From contig CM052356.1 in assembly GCA_028551475.1 (NCBI GenBank), forward strand, positions 7,946,001-8,010,000: a stretch of 64,000 nt of DNA, written 5' to 3'. The notes under the pieces were generated by a model. It was given only the letters and a program-made list of their open reading frames with translations, made no database searches and was not told the origin of the DNA. Position 1 is the first letter of the stretch. Each line of letters begins with the position of its first letter. Below, piece after piece: positions 1 to 11,402 of the stretch. The position numbers were made by a program, and so were the translations under genes. The DNA comes from Casuarina equisetifolia (taxonomy: Eukaryota; Streptophyta; Magnoliopsida; Fagales; Casuarinaceae).

Positions 1-1181
1 AACCTACTTGAACACAATGAAGAGAATCATTGTCTTGTTCTGATGTTTTGCTAAAAGAGTAGTAGTCTATACTTTCTCTAACAATAGAAGTAACCCTCTT
101 GCCCTATCCATGGCAGTGAGTCCAGAAAGTGAAAAGAGAAAGTAAGACCTTTATACCTCTAGCCATGCCACGATAGAAGATGCACATGGTTTTAGAGACG
201 TTAGACTCATAATTTACCTCTAATGTTACTATATTATAAAAGCTAATGAAATAGCTATAGTTCTTAATCTGATTAGACTTTTGTCTTCAAGCTTATCTAA
301 CAAGTGAGATCCATTCTGGCGTCTCAACTGTGATGATTAATCGTCATCCAGCATCTTAGAGTGACAAAAAAACACCAAATATTTTCAATTCTCAACTTTG
401 AATAATTCCTTTGACTTCAAACCGGCCGTAAGTAAGTGAGTCAGAATTGTTTCTTTAAATACTATGCGAACACAGTAAAGTGAACCTGATTTGGCAACTT
501 GAACTCAACGCTAGCTTTGATGCTAAAGAAAAAGTAGACTTTGGGATATCTCTTTATACGCATGAGTTCTATGTTTTCTGCAAAGTTGAGACAAATGCTT
601 TGCTTTTCGAGATAAAATTCTGACTGCAATTCCGTCCACTATGGATTTGCATCACTTTTTAGTTCCTGTACAAAATACCCGCTGGAAATCTGTACGTCTT
701 GTTAGACAAAACTTGCCGGAGGTTTACCAGATAGACCTCAGACAAAAAGTCTGAGCAGATAGCAGCATGTGTCGTCAGAAGAACAGATTGCAAGGCACGT
801 CCTGGACAAACCTTTTTATGTCTTGCATGTTGAAAACGAAGATGTTTGCCTGTGTTTTATCCACACATGATTGAGTGTGGCAGAATGCTTGCTCACCAAG
901 ATCAAGAATCAAAGCCTTGCGTTTACCCACGAAACTGAGAGGACATCATTAATTTAATTACAACAACACAGCAGAACGGAAAACCATAATCATGTCTTCC
1001 AAGAGAGAAGAAAATAATCAAGAGGGTGTAAGCTTAATGAACATCAAAGCATCTTCGTTGAAATTGGTGGTTACACAAATGTAATCCACGCAAGTCTCTG
1101 TACACCTTCTTCATTTGAAAAGAAGACAGAAAACTATGACGCCAAGTAAATAGGAAACATAAAACCAAGAGAGATTTTAAA

Positions 1182-1212
<31 letters not shown>

Positions 1213-1213
1213 C
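1..1213. other. Intergenic stretch, no gene recognised
   Basis: This is the downstream flank of the minus-strand DUF4408/DUF761 gene. It presumably includes that gene's 3' UTR next to position 1302. I see no convincing coding exon, RNA gene or transposon domain on either strand. The one open frame here (1034-1354, minus) owes its length to a GAA microsatellite read as polyleucine. Confidence 0.5.
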
Positions 1214-1263
1214 AAGAAGAAGAAGAAGAAGAAGAAGAAGAAGAAGAAGAAGAAGAAGAAGAA
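1214..1263. repeat. (GAA)n microsatellite
   Basis: About 16 uninterrupted AAG/GAA triplets follow an impure A-rich tract (about 1178-1212). It lies about 40 bp past the stop codon of the adjacent minus-strand gene, so it would be a (TTC)n run in that gene's 3' UTR. It is probably length-polymorphic. Confidence 0.9.
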
Positions 1264-1301
1264 CCGCTTGATTTGTAATCCATCCTGAGGGATCTTCAAG
1301 T

Positions 1302-2996
1302 TTACCTTGAAGAGTTTCTCTTAATCTGTCCACTTGATTTCTTGATGGATTCAATTCTCTGAAGCCTGATTTGCTCTCTGAATTTCGCTATGAACTCACC
1401 AGCCTTTCTATCCACATCAGGTCCTCCATCACTGACACTGCTGCAAGTGGCTTCCTCATTGTTAGAACTTGCTCCACTGTCTGGACTTCTCCCGATCTCA
1501 GCTCCCATAAAATCTCCCCCCGTCTCGTCATCCTCTGTTTCCGTGTCTTCTTCAGATACCATATTCATGGGGTCGACAAAATCCTCTTTCTCTTCCTCAG
1601 AGTACTCCATGAAAGTTGGATTTGACCTCATGGGGAAGCTATCAAGGTTCAGTTTCTCAGCCCGGAATGATGGAGGATCAAATCCCAACATAGCATCTTC
1701 TCCAAAATCCATACCTCTCCTGGCCCCAGTCTCTGTTTCACCGGCTTTTGTTGCTCTGATTGATTTCCCCGTTGGTAAACCATCAACTTGGCTTCTAGGC
1801 TTCACCTCCAACCCAGAGTTTACCCTTCTCATCTGATTTTCACCTCCGCTTCTACTGAAGTGTTCACTTGTGAAGCTTCGCCTCAATTCCTTCTCAAAAG
1901 AAACACCATTACTGACGAAGCTAGAACTCGGCTTCAGTGCAGATGATTTACGAATCCTTGGAGGTGGGGGCGGTGGAGGTGCAGGAGGGGGAGATGACTT
2001 GTAAAAGCTCTTTTTCCTCACTATGTCCTCTGCACTTTTGCCTTGTGATTCTGCAGACAACATCGAAGGCGAAGGAGATAGCTTCCTCGGGGAAGACAAC
2101 TTTGGCGAAGAAGTGTTGGAATTAGGTCTTGATGACTGGGTCATCTGGGACCTAGAGGACCGAGACTCCACCCAAATAACTTCAGGATCCTCCATCGACG
2201 TAGGCAAAGGATACAGTGGAGGACTATCAAGTTCTTCTTTCACTTCCATTCTTCCAGACCTCGATCGCCAAGGAATTGGCGAAGGAAGCACAACATTGTC
2301 CATCAACTTCTCCTCCAACTTTACATCATCTAAACCTCCTAATTCCACATTCCTACTTCTATTGGTATTGCCGGAAAACCTTTTGGAACTAGACCTACTA
2401 TTAAGGCCAAAGGAGCCACTAGATTCGGATTCATTGGCAGATATGGTAGCGCCTGGGTCAGGCAGACGTGGGTTTAAGCTCCTAACAGGCAAAAGAAGGG
2501 GCTTGTCGCCTGTACTTCTCTGCTCATCGAGAACAGAGTGTTCTCTAGCTACAACAACCACCGGCTCATTCCTATAATACTGACTACTCCACGTTTGGAC
2601 CTTGTTCTCATCCGACCCAGATGGGATTTCGGCCTCATCATCAAATACCGATGATGCCTCAAGGAATCTAGAGACATAAGAATGCGCATTATCGAATTTA
2701 GAGTTGTTATTTTCTTTCTCTGTTTCCTCGTTTCGCCGGCTAAATAGCCCGTAAGAGACGGCGATACCGACAAAAACGAGGTGTAGAAGCTCCCAGCTTC
2801 TTGTGAAGATGGTTTGATTGATGAATTCAGGGGCTCGCGAAGGAAGTAGGGGAAGAAGAACTAAGAAAATTATCACGATGAGAGCTTTGTATAGGAATTG
2901 TGAGTAAAACTTACTTGGGTTTGCTTGGTTTTGCTCTGTAATTATCTTTTGGTATTTGATGTTGTCAGAATCTGTATCTCCCATTGAAGAACACAT
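1302..2996 (-). CDS. DUF4408/DUF761 domain protein, single exon
   Basis: A 564-residue uninterrupted frame. Near the N terminus (about residues 28-90) are two hydrophobic segments typical of DUF4408, so the protein is probably anchored in a membrane. The middle is long, Ser-rich and disordered-looking, with a run of prolines (SPPPAPPPPPPPR, about residue 340) and basic/Ser patches. It is followed by an acidic stretch rich in E and D. The C terminus (about residues 527-555, DRKAGEFIAKFREQIRLQR) is a classic DUF761 motif, shared with cotton-fibre and PAMP-induced (A70-type) plant proteins. The domain pair DUF4408 + DUF761 in a single exon is normal for this family. Biochemical function is unknown. 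The start was chosen because it precedes the conserved N-terminal region and the sequence upstream becomes repeat-rich, like a 5' leader. Confidence 0.9.
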   Translation of the reverse strand: MCSSMGDTDSDNIKYQKIITEQNQANPSKFYSQFLYKALIVIIFLVLLPLLPSRAPEFINQTIFTRSWELLHLVFVGIAVSYGLFSRRNEETEKENNNSKFDNAHSYVSRFLEASSVFDDEAEIPSGSDENKVQTWSSQYYRNEPVVVVAREHSVLDEQRSTGDKPLLLPVRSLNPRLPDPGATISANESESSGSFGLNSRSSSKRFSGNTNRSRNVELGGLDDVKLEEKLMDNVVLPSPIPWRSRSGRMEVKEELDSPPLYPLPTSMEDPEVIWVESRSSRSQMTQSSRPNSNTSSPKLSSPRKLSPSPSMLSAESQGKSAEDIVRKKSFYKSSPPPAPPPPPPPRIRKSSALKPSSSFVSNGVSFEKELRRSFTSEHFSRSGGENQMRRVNSGLEVKPRSQVDGLPTGKSIRATKAGETETGARRGMDFGEDAMLGFDPPSFRAEKLNLDSFPMRSNPTFMEYSEEEKEDFVDPMNMVSEEDTETEDDETGGDFMGAEIGRSPDSGASSNNEEATCSSVSDGGPDVDRKAGEFIAKFREQIRLQRIESIKKSSGQIKRNSSR

Positions 2997-3032
2997 GAAA
3001 GGAGCTTCTGCTTAGGATGCTGTTTCTGTTAC

Positions 3033-3074
3033 AGAAGAACAAGAACAAGAACAAGAACAAGAACAAGAACAGGA
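3033..3074. repeat. (GAACAA)n hexamer repeat in probable 5' UTR
   Basis: About six tandem GAACAA units lie about 40-75 bp upstream of the start codon of the minus-strand DUF761 gene. They would be read as TTGTTC in its leader. The neighbouring purine-rich stretch (3071-3125) is CT-rich on the gene's strand, as in many plant 5' UTRs. Confidence 0.75.
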
Positions 3075-3125
3075 AGAAGAAGGAGAGGAGACTTAGAGGC
3101 TAAGGAAAAGCGGAAGGAAAGGAGG

Positions 3126-5939
3126 CAATGGGGATCAAAAGTTTTAGGGAGATGTGAGCGGATTTCAAGCTTTCCTCTGCCTTTTGCTTTTTGGCGCTTC
3201 TCTACAATTTACATATTCCGCCTTCTTCGCTGAATTGCCGAAGGTGCTTTTCTTTTAACCTAATCTCTTTTTCTGCTAATTTCGGTTGGTTTGATGCCAA
3301 ACAAGGAGGACATCCCAAAGCCGATAACTTTCTAAAGGTGCACCGGCAGCACTGATTTCAAACCAATGGCTTTTCTTTTGAAAATCAAAACTGTAGAAAA
3401 TTCCTACAGAAAAAATGTTGAGCCGACCCTGAATGGTGGCACAGAGAATCTGGGCATCACGATTTAAAAATTCACCATACTATTTAGTGGAGTAATCTCG
3501 ATTCATCTGAAAGTTCACAGTTGATGGGGAATGCTTCATATGCAAGCAATTGGGATGTCACACAGCTAGATTACTGCTTCTAACCGTGCGAAACAAAGAA
3601 AATGACAATTGCAGTGGATCGAATTTCAGTTTGGATGAATTATTAAAGAGAAGAATATAAATGTAAAGTAGGTTGTGGAAGGACCAGGAAAATGTTCTTG
3701 CACACCCAGAAATGTACAGTTGAGAGAAGAATTGGGTCATCAGAATCAATTTGCACTGTCATTTTTAATTGTTCTTGTTTCTACTTTTGTATGGGCACTA
3801 GAAAAGAGGAGGGAATGAAAAGGAAGAAAGCTGGAAAAAGTTTGTAAATTTGTGCCCTTTAAGTGGTCCTGTGTTGTAGGGCAACCAAGATTAGATCCGT
3901 GAACTCGGTGGTACACATTTTCTTTTACAAGTTCACAGAGTCATTGTAGGCAAAACTTGATCCAGAATGAGAGAGATTATGTAAATGAGTTAATATGTGA
4001 AAGGAGTTGTGACTAAAAATGCTGAGGAATCTACAGCGGGATATCGTGAGGAATATGGAACATATGAGAGGCAGATAGGTTGCGTGGAGGAGGCCAGGAT
4101 TCTTCTTTTGGACTGCGTACGCTAGCTTTTTGTGGGCGTCGATAAAATTCAAAGAGATGTAAACAAAAAATATGCGTATGTGCAACTTTGGAGGGAATTC
4201 TCATATTTGTGATGATGTTAGATGCTCTCAAGGGCCACCCACCACTGTCATCGAGGTGCTGCTTCCTTAATTTTTAATCATACCCTTTTCTTTACATTAA
4301 ATAAAAGCAAGAGAGGGAGAATCGTGATCTCTTTTGGTGATTTCTACATCAAGCATTCTCGGAAGACCGCAGAAAATCTGAACCCAAAATTCTGATGAGA
4401 AAGAGAGTTGTAGGCTTGTTGTGATCCTACTAAAGATAGATGTACAGAGACGTTTGGGCTTATGCTCAAAGTCTGCTGTAAGAGGCAAGGTATTTTCTGC
4501 TGCTTTCTAGCAAATTCTATCCCTTGCGCTTGCCAGATGCTCGACTCAATGGATTTTTGAATAATCATATTCTCTTTTTGCAGGAAACAAGAAATACTTA
4601 AGACAAAGTATGTGTGCCCAAAATCATCGATGCCAAAACTTGGGGATATGGAAATCATTTTTGGCTTCGACAGCTTTGATGTGATTCCACCTTCAGAAAC
4701 TGGTGATTGAAGCGTAAGATGCGAGTATCTGGTCCGAATCTAGAACTCCACTGCTGAAACCAACTCTAGAAAGGTATACTCATTCTAAAGACAATTATTG
4801 CTATCAAAACACGGTGGACCAACGTCAATCCCACGCGAAAAGCTCAATGGATAACTTGGAAGTATGAGTCGATGTCTAAACACCTTTTCTGCCAAGTCCA
4901 TACAAGCATAGGTTTGGTTTTTTAAGTGTCTTTGGTTCAAAAGGAAGTTGATAAGGTTCGCTAGCTATTGAACAGGACTTGCGTTATAAAGAAATGGTGA
5001 TTACGTTACAGGATATCATTCAACATGTAGCACCCTCTTTTTGAGTCACTCCTGCATTGTTTTCTTTTTAAGACTGAAACGTACTTGATAAGCATGTGAG
5101 TGGGCATCCTGTGGACGAGAGAAAAGATAAAAGGGAAATTAGGAGGATAATCCTCATCAGATGAAGTGATAAGGAATCCTCCGTTTCTCTCACAATTACG
5201 GTCAAGAGTATGTGGCAAAGATTTGAAGACAATGGATCTGATTCCCTCCCCTTCTAAACTGTCTTTTTCTTTCTTTTATTTTTTTTTTTTAATGTTTTTG
5301 CTGTGTTGGAGGGTTGGAACTGAACTAGCTCTTACGGCACCGTTGCGTAGGACTCGCACATTGCCGACTCTGTAAAGGGTTTGAAAAACCAAACCCCATT
5401 CTCCGACCCCTTTAGCCGACTCTATCTTTACTCGGTTCGGAGCTTTGTCGGACTGACTAAAAAGATCGGTGTCTGAGTCTGCAAGAGTTTGGGCGTATTT
5501 GAGTTTTGGGTTTTGTCAGAGTTTTTGTGCCTGTGTATTAAATATTCTTGCTTTGTAAATGGAACTTTCACGTTGTCCTTTTACCTGATGTAGGTCTAAG
5601 GTCAAACCTTATCAAACTTTCACATAAACCTCCTATAATGTGACTATGCTTAAGCTACAAACTAGTATCACAGCCATCATTTGTTCGTTTCAATTGGGTG
5701 CTGTTTACCTTTCTCCTGTGTTGTTTAATCGAAGTAGTTATTCTTTTACTTAGGCCTCTTGCCATAAAACATGGTGATGACCACAATTATTGAAGATTTC
5801 TATACATGTTAAAGAAGCTTTAAAGTGGTAAAGTCTATTGAAGAAGCAACAAAGGAGGAATGATACTGATAAAAGAATTGAGGTGAGTGCCCTACCCATA
5901 CGTATATACGATTAGTGGTCTCGTGCTAACTAACGATTA
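3126..5939. other. Intergenic stretch, no gene recognised
   Basis: This includes the promoter side of the DUF761 gene. The rest is AT-rich with only short chance frames. I see no conserved domain, tRNA-like fold or clear transposon terminus. The part after about 5,300 may already belong to the degraded gypsy element that follows, but no LTR could be defined by eye. Confidence 0.4.
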
Positions 5940-8300
5940 CAATCCTTGGGTTGGTATGAGGTGAAAGATCTTAAATACATCTCTAGCACCCTCTTTACTA
6001 CCTTGGATTGACCACCTGGCGGTAGTAGGTTGATCCATAGTTAAACTTGGTGCTTTGCAATTTAAATAATGTCTTCCAAAACAGGCAAGTGAAAACTAGT
6101 TCCCGATCACGAACTATCCCTTTAGGCATGTTGTGGAGTTTGAAAACATGACTAAAGAAGGCTTAGGCCACTGTGATGGCCATGTAAAGGTGATTGAGCA
6201 GGGTGAAATATTGCCTTAGAGAAATGATCCGCCACAACATGAATAATTGTCTTTCCTAGGGATGCTAGAAGGCCTATGATACAATCCATGAATAGCTCGA
6301 TCCAAACTTCCATTGGCATGGGTAAGAGCTAAAGTAACCCTAAGGGCCTAATGTTTTCCCAGTTGTTGCGTTGAAAAGTTTCACATTTCTTGACATGTTC
6401 CCTTACATCCTTCCTTTATCCTTTTCAATAGAATACATTCTTAGTCCGTTAAAGGGTTTTAGATAGCCTTCATGATAGGAACCATGTAGTTCTTGTAGCA
6501 ATGTTGGGGTAAGGGCATAAATTGAAGAGAGATTGATACGGTCTTTAAAGAATGTCAGCCCATCTTGAATCTTCCAAGGCCCTCGCCTCCCCTTGCTTAA
6601 TTTTTTCGGCTGGCTTTTATTTCGCTTAAGGTTGTTGTCTCCTCCTTTGTAGGCGGCAACCAAAAGGGGATTGCAACCAAAAGGGGATTGCAACCAATAG
6701 AGCCATTAACTCAACCTTTACATCCTCCTTTCTAGATAATGCACTGGCAATCAAGTTATCTTTTCCAACGTAATACTTCACAAACAAGATACTATCCTAA
6801 GAGCTTAGGAAGCTAGTGATTGTTGTGTGGGAGTAGACAACTTCTAAGACCCCAAATGTTGTAGGCTTTGATAGTTTGTTTTGATTATGAATTTCCTCCC
6901 AAATAAGTGATGGCTAAGACCAAAGCCAAAAGCTCTTTGTCATAGACTGACATTTTCTTTTTTTATTGTTTTTTAGGTGTTAACTAAATAAGGCTACGGG
7001 CCTCTAATCTTGCAATAGAACCACCCCTACCCCTATCGAAGAGGTTTCACACTTAATCACAAATGACTTGGGAAAATTTGGTAATCTTGAGATTGAAACT
7101 AAGTCATGCTGACTTTAGCTTCTCAAAAGCCTCTTTTGCAACCTCATCCCAATTGAAGGCATTTTTTGGCAAAAGCTTTGTAAGAGGAGTAACAATTTTT
7201 CCAGATCCTCCTATAAACTTCTAGTAGCAGCTTGTAAGTTCTAAAAATCCTCTCAGCACCTTCGTGGTTTTTGGAGATGGCCAACTAACCATGACTTCTA
7301 TCTTTTCAAGGTCCATTAAAACACTTTCACTATTTAACCAACCCCTTCATTATCAAATGGCCAAGGTACATAGCTAAGCTAGCCCTAAATTCACACTTTT
7401 TCTTTTTAACAAATAGCTTGTTCTCTCTAAGGATTTCCAGCACCCTCCTCACATTCTACCCATGTTTTTCCACGACTTCATTGAAAACCAATATATCATC
7501 ACAACATACTAGCACATACTTGCCTAATTGTTCCTTAAAAATCTCCTTCATTAACCTTTGAAAGGTGGAATGAGTGTTTGTTAATCAAAACAGCATTACT
7601 AAGAACTCGTAGTAGTTGTGGATTTTTGAAAAGTAGATTTCTCTATAACCAAAGGGTGCATACATATTGGGTGATAGTCATCCTTCAAGTTTATTTTGGT
7701 GAAAATGGTTGAATCATAAAGCTTATCTAGAAGTTTATCCACTACTAGAATTAGGAAAGCATCACCACATTATTTGGTCATTCAAAGCTTTATAATATAG
7801 GTAAAGCCTTCACAAATCATCACTCTTCTTGACTAGTAGTATGAGGGATGAGTAAGGTATACAACTTAGCCTCACTACCCTTAACTAGCTTCTCAAATTC
7901 ATTTTTTCAAAAATGGGGGAGAGGAAATGGTCTAGTCCATTGGTTTCCCCTTTTCTTTTAATGGAGCTTAATGGTTTTAAATTCTATTTGAGGATAGCCC
8001 ATGTGGCTCTATGACTTTCGTACCTTTCATTTCCTATGAGCAAAGTACATTTCCCTATTCCAAGAGAGCTTAAGTGACAACACTTTAACACATGTTTGTC
8101 ATGGGAGTTGTTGCCATTTTATTACCACTTTGCCAAAAGGCCATGACTTGACGGAGTATGGTAGGAGTTTATTTTCACATAGGACCATTACAAAGTTCTT
8201 TAAGTTGCAACAAAAATAAACCTTTATCCTTTATACAATGACCGGCTTCTCCTTAATTGTGTTATATGTTAAAGTAGAATTGTAGCAAGGCCGCTAGCCC
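5940..8300 (-). mobile_element. Degenerate Ty3/gypsy retrotransposon, pol relic
   Basis: Conceptual minus-strand translation gives broken but ordered pol domains. Reverse transcriptase lies at about 8000-7220: a KINLKDDYHP-like block, then a run ending in the catalytic box CCDDILVF near 7480-7510, where FFDD or YVDD would be expected. RNase H lies at about 7200-6720, with an LFGRKFIIKT-like motif and a KDNLIASALSRK-like end. Integrase lies at about 6330-5945, with MDCIIGLLASLGKTIIHVV-like, then DHFSKA-like, then a chromodomain-proximal block. Domain order RT-RH-IN identifies Ty3/gypsy. Numerous in-frame stops and frameshifts show it is old and inactive. LTRs were not identified, so the ends are approximate. 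Confidence 0.8.
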
Positions 8301-8894
8301 TATGATTATGGTTTTTAAATTACTTTAATATTTTTCAGTTTTGTTTAGCATTATTATTCAATTGCTATTTTTGTCCACTTTTGTTATAGTTTGTATTTGG
8401 AGTGTTTCTATATTGCTAGTTCTTCTTACACTTTTTGTGTAAACTTTCTAATCACAACTTTGATATTCTCTAATCACACATTTTCATTACAGTTAGACAA
8501 CATCTTTGTTTGGTGACTTTCTAGTCACTACTTCGATGTTTTCTCTCTTCACCTTTTGTTACAAATTGATTGATTCCTTTGATTGGTTTGTTTGTCAAAT
8601 CAAATTAAGACAAATTAAAGTCACTTGCTGCTCTTGAATAACCTAGTAGACTTTGATTTTCTTCTTCCACATGTGGCTTCTCTTGTAAGTAGATGACTTA
8701 ATTCTCGTGGGAAATTCACAGCCAACCATTGATTGATTCATTATTCTAGTTGGAGGAGAATTTCCATTGAAACATTGGGGGAACTTTAACTTTTCTTAGG
8801 AGTAAGAATTGTAAGATCAAATATCCTAACGGCCATACGCTGCCCCTCTATTGCAAAGGACCGCTGCCCTTGTATTGTAGAGGACCAAAATGGA

Positions 8895-9640
8895 AGCATG
8901 TAAAGAGATTGCAACCCCAATGACAACCAAGCAGTCACCTAAGCTCAAAGATGTAGATTCACTGTATAAATAGCAAAACTATTACCAAAGTGTAGTTAGG
9001 TCCTTACAATACTTGACATTGACAAGGTTGGAACTCCAATATGCGGTTAATCAATTATGCCTATCGATGTAGCAGCACTTTTAGAGGGATTTCCACAACC
9101 TCAAACAAGTGCTACGCTACCTGCACATTACAGTAGATCTTGAATTAAGGATACATTCCATAAGCACACTCAACCTATGTGGCTATTGTGGTACTGATTG
9201 GGTTGGCTACCTAACTATAAGAAGGTCCACCATAGGATTTTTCTTTTTCCTAAAAGCAAATTGCATATCTTGGAGTGCAAGGAGATAACCTATGGTATCC
9301 AGATCACCATCAAAAGCTAGATATAGAGCTTCAACATCAAGTGCTGGAAAGGCAACCTGGATATGCCAGTTACTTCAAGATTTGAATGTTCCATAGCCAC
9401 AGTTTGATTTTGACAACTTATCAGCCTTCCATCTCACAACAAAGGCAACAATTCATGGAAGGTCAAAAGATATTGAGGCTGATTACCATTTCCTTAGAGA
9501 AAAGGTGTCTCTAAGAACTCTAAGAACAATACATCTACCAACAAGGAATCAATTAGCTGATTTCTTCACTAAGCCACTACCCATAGTTATGTTCTTGTCC
9601 TTGGATCTAAACTTGGTATTCTCAGCCCAAGTTTGCAAAT
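8895..9640 (+). mobile_element. Degenerate Ty1/copia fragment (RT end + RNase H)
   Basis: Plus-strand translation recovers the copia signature after the reverse transcriptase core: an SLQYLTLTR-like block and AVNQLC (about 8990-9065), then LRYLHI. RNase H follows, with a GFFFFLKANCISWSARR-like segment, a SRSPSKARYRA-like segment and DNLSA (about 9190-9420). The fragment ends with HGRSKDIEADYHFLREKV and QLADFFTKPL-like motifs (about 9455-9590). Several stop codons interrupt it. Only the 3' part of pol is present, on the opposite strand to the gypsy relic just upstream, so it is an independent insertion remnant. Confidence 0.82.
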
Positions 9641-10558
9641 GAATGTAAATAAACAAGACTCGGAGAATCATGGATGGGCTCAGGGCAGAGCAGATTGCAT
9701 TAAGAAGCAGACCTATGCCTCATAACTTAAGAAAATGAAACCCCGAGCACTAAACCCAACTTAGCATGAATAGAAATGAAGAAAAGTCAAGCCAAGCAGG
9801 AAAAGAAATGGCTTTACAGTGAATAAAAAAGGAGACAAAACACTCAACCTCTCACGAGAGTCTCATCCATCAAACAAAGACACATACCTGCCATTCAACG
9901 AGCACACGTAAGACAGCCCAGGTGCAAAAAATGAAGAGCACGAAGCAATTAAACACTCTAAAACATGGGTTTCCAATTTAATGCATGAATGTCACTAATC
10001 AGAAGCATCATTTCTTTATATATAATATATTCACCTATAAATTATTTCTACATACATGGACATTGCAATCCCTTTGTTAACAATCAGTACAATATTTTCT
10101 CAACCTTGCACGATAGTTCTCTTTTTATCTTGGGTTTTCTCTCTTCCCATAATTATAATAGTGTTCTTCTTTCTTTTAATTTGAAATTTAAACAAACCAT
10201 GCGATGTCATTTCAAACTAGCATGCCGCGCATACCTATATGGGTATAAATTCAAACTAGGCAATTCCATATGGGAACTGGGTATGCTGGATAAAGAAATA
10301 CCAATATGGTGTTGATTTTCTCATATGATAATGTTAAACAACGAAGGGCAAATGTATAATCTGACAACTTGCATCTCAGCCCAACGACATACTTTTGTAA
10401 GGCTAAAAACAATGTATGGTAACGTTAGACAAAGAAGGCAAAATATAAAATGTGACATATATAAAGCTTATGTCACGCATCACATATAATTATTCAGCTA
10501 TTATCACATCATATCTTATCATAACCATTTTTTTATTTTATCATCATTGAAACATAAG
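9641..10558. other. Intergenic stretch between copia relics
   Basis: AT-rich DNA with no recognisable gene. The first part may be the 3' non-coding end or LTR of the preceding copia relic. The 108-codon plus-strand frame at 9989-10315 has the low-complexity hydrophobic look of AT-rich chance translation, and I do not call it. Confidence 0.4.
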
Positions 10559-11402
10559 TTAGCGGATTTGGTTCCACCAAAGGGGAAAAGCAAACACAAT
10601 TTTATTCATTAAAAACAGAGAAAACGACATTCTAATTGTGCAAATATATGTGGATGACATAATCTTTAGCTCCTTAAATGAAAATCTTTGCAAAGATTCT
10701 TTAGAAATTATGAGAAATAAATTTGAAATAACCATGATGGGTGAACTCACTTCCGTCTTAGGCTAAAAGTAAAACAAACAAAAAAAAAAAAAGAATTTTT
10801 ATACATCAAAACTAAGTTTGCAACTGAATTATTAGGAACATTTAATCTCAACTTGGGACCTTGCTGCACCTCACGACTTCTAGACCCAATATTCTATTCG
10901 ACCTGTGTGTGCAAGATTCTAGTCCAATCCTAGGCAATCACACTATAGTACATTTATGAGTATACTTAGGTACCTTGAGGACACTCTAGGGTTAGGTCTA
11001 TCATAATCTAGAAGTCTAGCTTTACTTTGTATGCAAGTTGTAGGAGTGATAGAAAAAGCACCGGTCGCATGTTTCAATTCCTAGGAAACATGTTGATCTC
11101 TTGGTTTTTCAAGAAACAACGCGGTTTCACAACCTCCAAAGGCTGATTATATATAGCTTTAGATAACTATTGTGCACAGATCTTATGAATGAAATAGTAG
11201 TTGGCTGACGTTAGTATTATTCAACATCACATTAGTCCCAAACTAACACAAAGATTAGAAACCATTTTAACCATGATCGTGCACCAAAGACAATGTATGC
11301 ATTGAATAGGTCCCCACATTCGCAAATCTAGTTGATATCTTTTACTAAGCCTTCATACAATGGTCACTTTTGCTCTCTTCGTTGACAATTAGGTATGTGT
11401 CT
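10559..11402 (+). mobile_element. Second Ty1/copia fragment (SIRE-like RT + RNase H)
   Basis: The plus-strand reading contains a clear copia reverse transcriptase block: FIKNRENDILIVQIYVDD followed by IIFSSLNENLC (about 10595-10690), with the catalytic YVDD. MMGEL follows. After a gap come the RNase H-side motifs: an ARF-NPRQSHYSTFMSILRYLED-like block (about 10905-10980), a FNS-ETC/LGFSRNNA-like block, and a degraded VDIFTKAF-like end (about 11330-11365). The motif style resembles SIRE/Maximus copia elements. It differs from the relic at 8.9-9.6 kb, so it is a separate element. Stops and frameshifts make it non-functional. Confidence 0.75.

Noticed and set aside
1034..1354. 106-codon minus-strand frame with polyleucine
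   Set aside because: Its length comes from reading the GAA microsatellite and A-rich tract; no conserved sequence.
1371..2577. Plus-strand frames of 84-184 codons over the DUF761 gene
   Set aside because: Antisense shadows of a well-supported conserved gene; no start context or domain.
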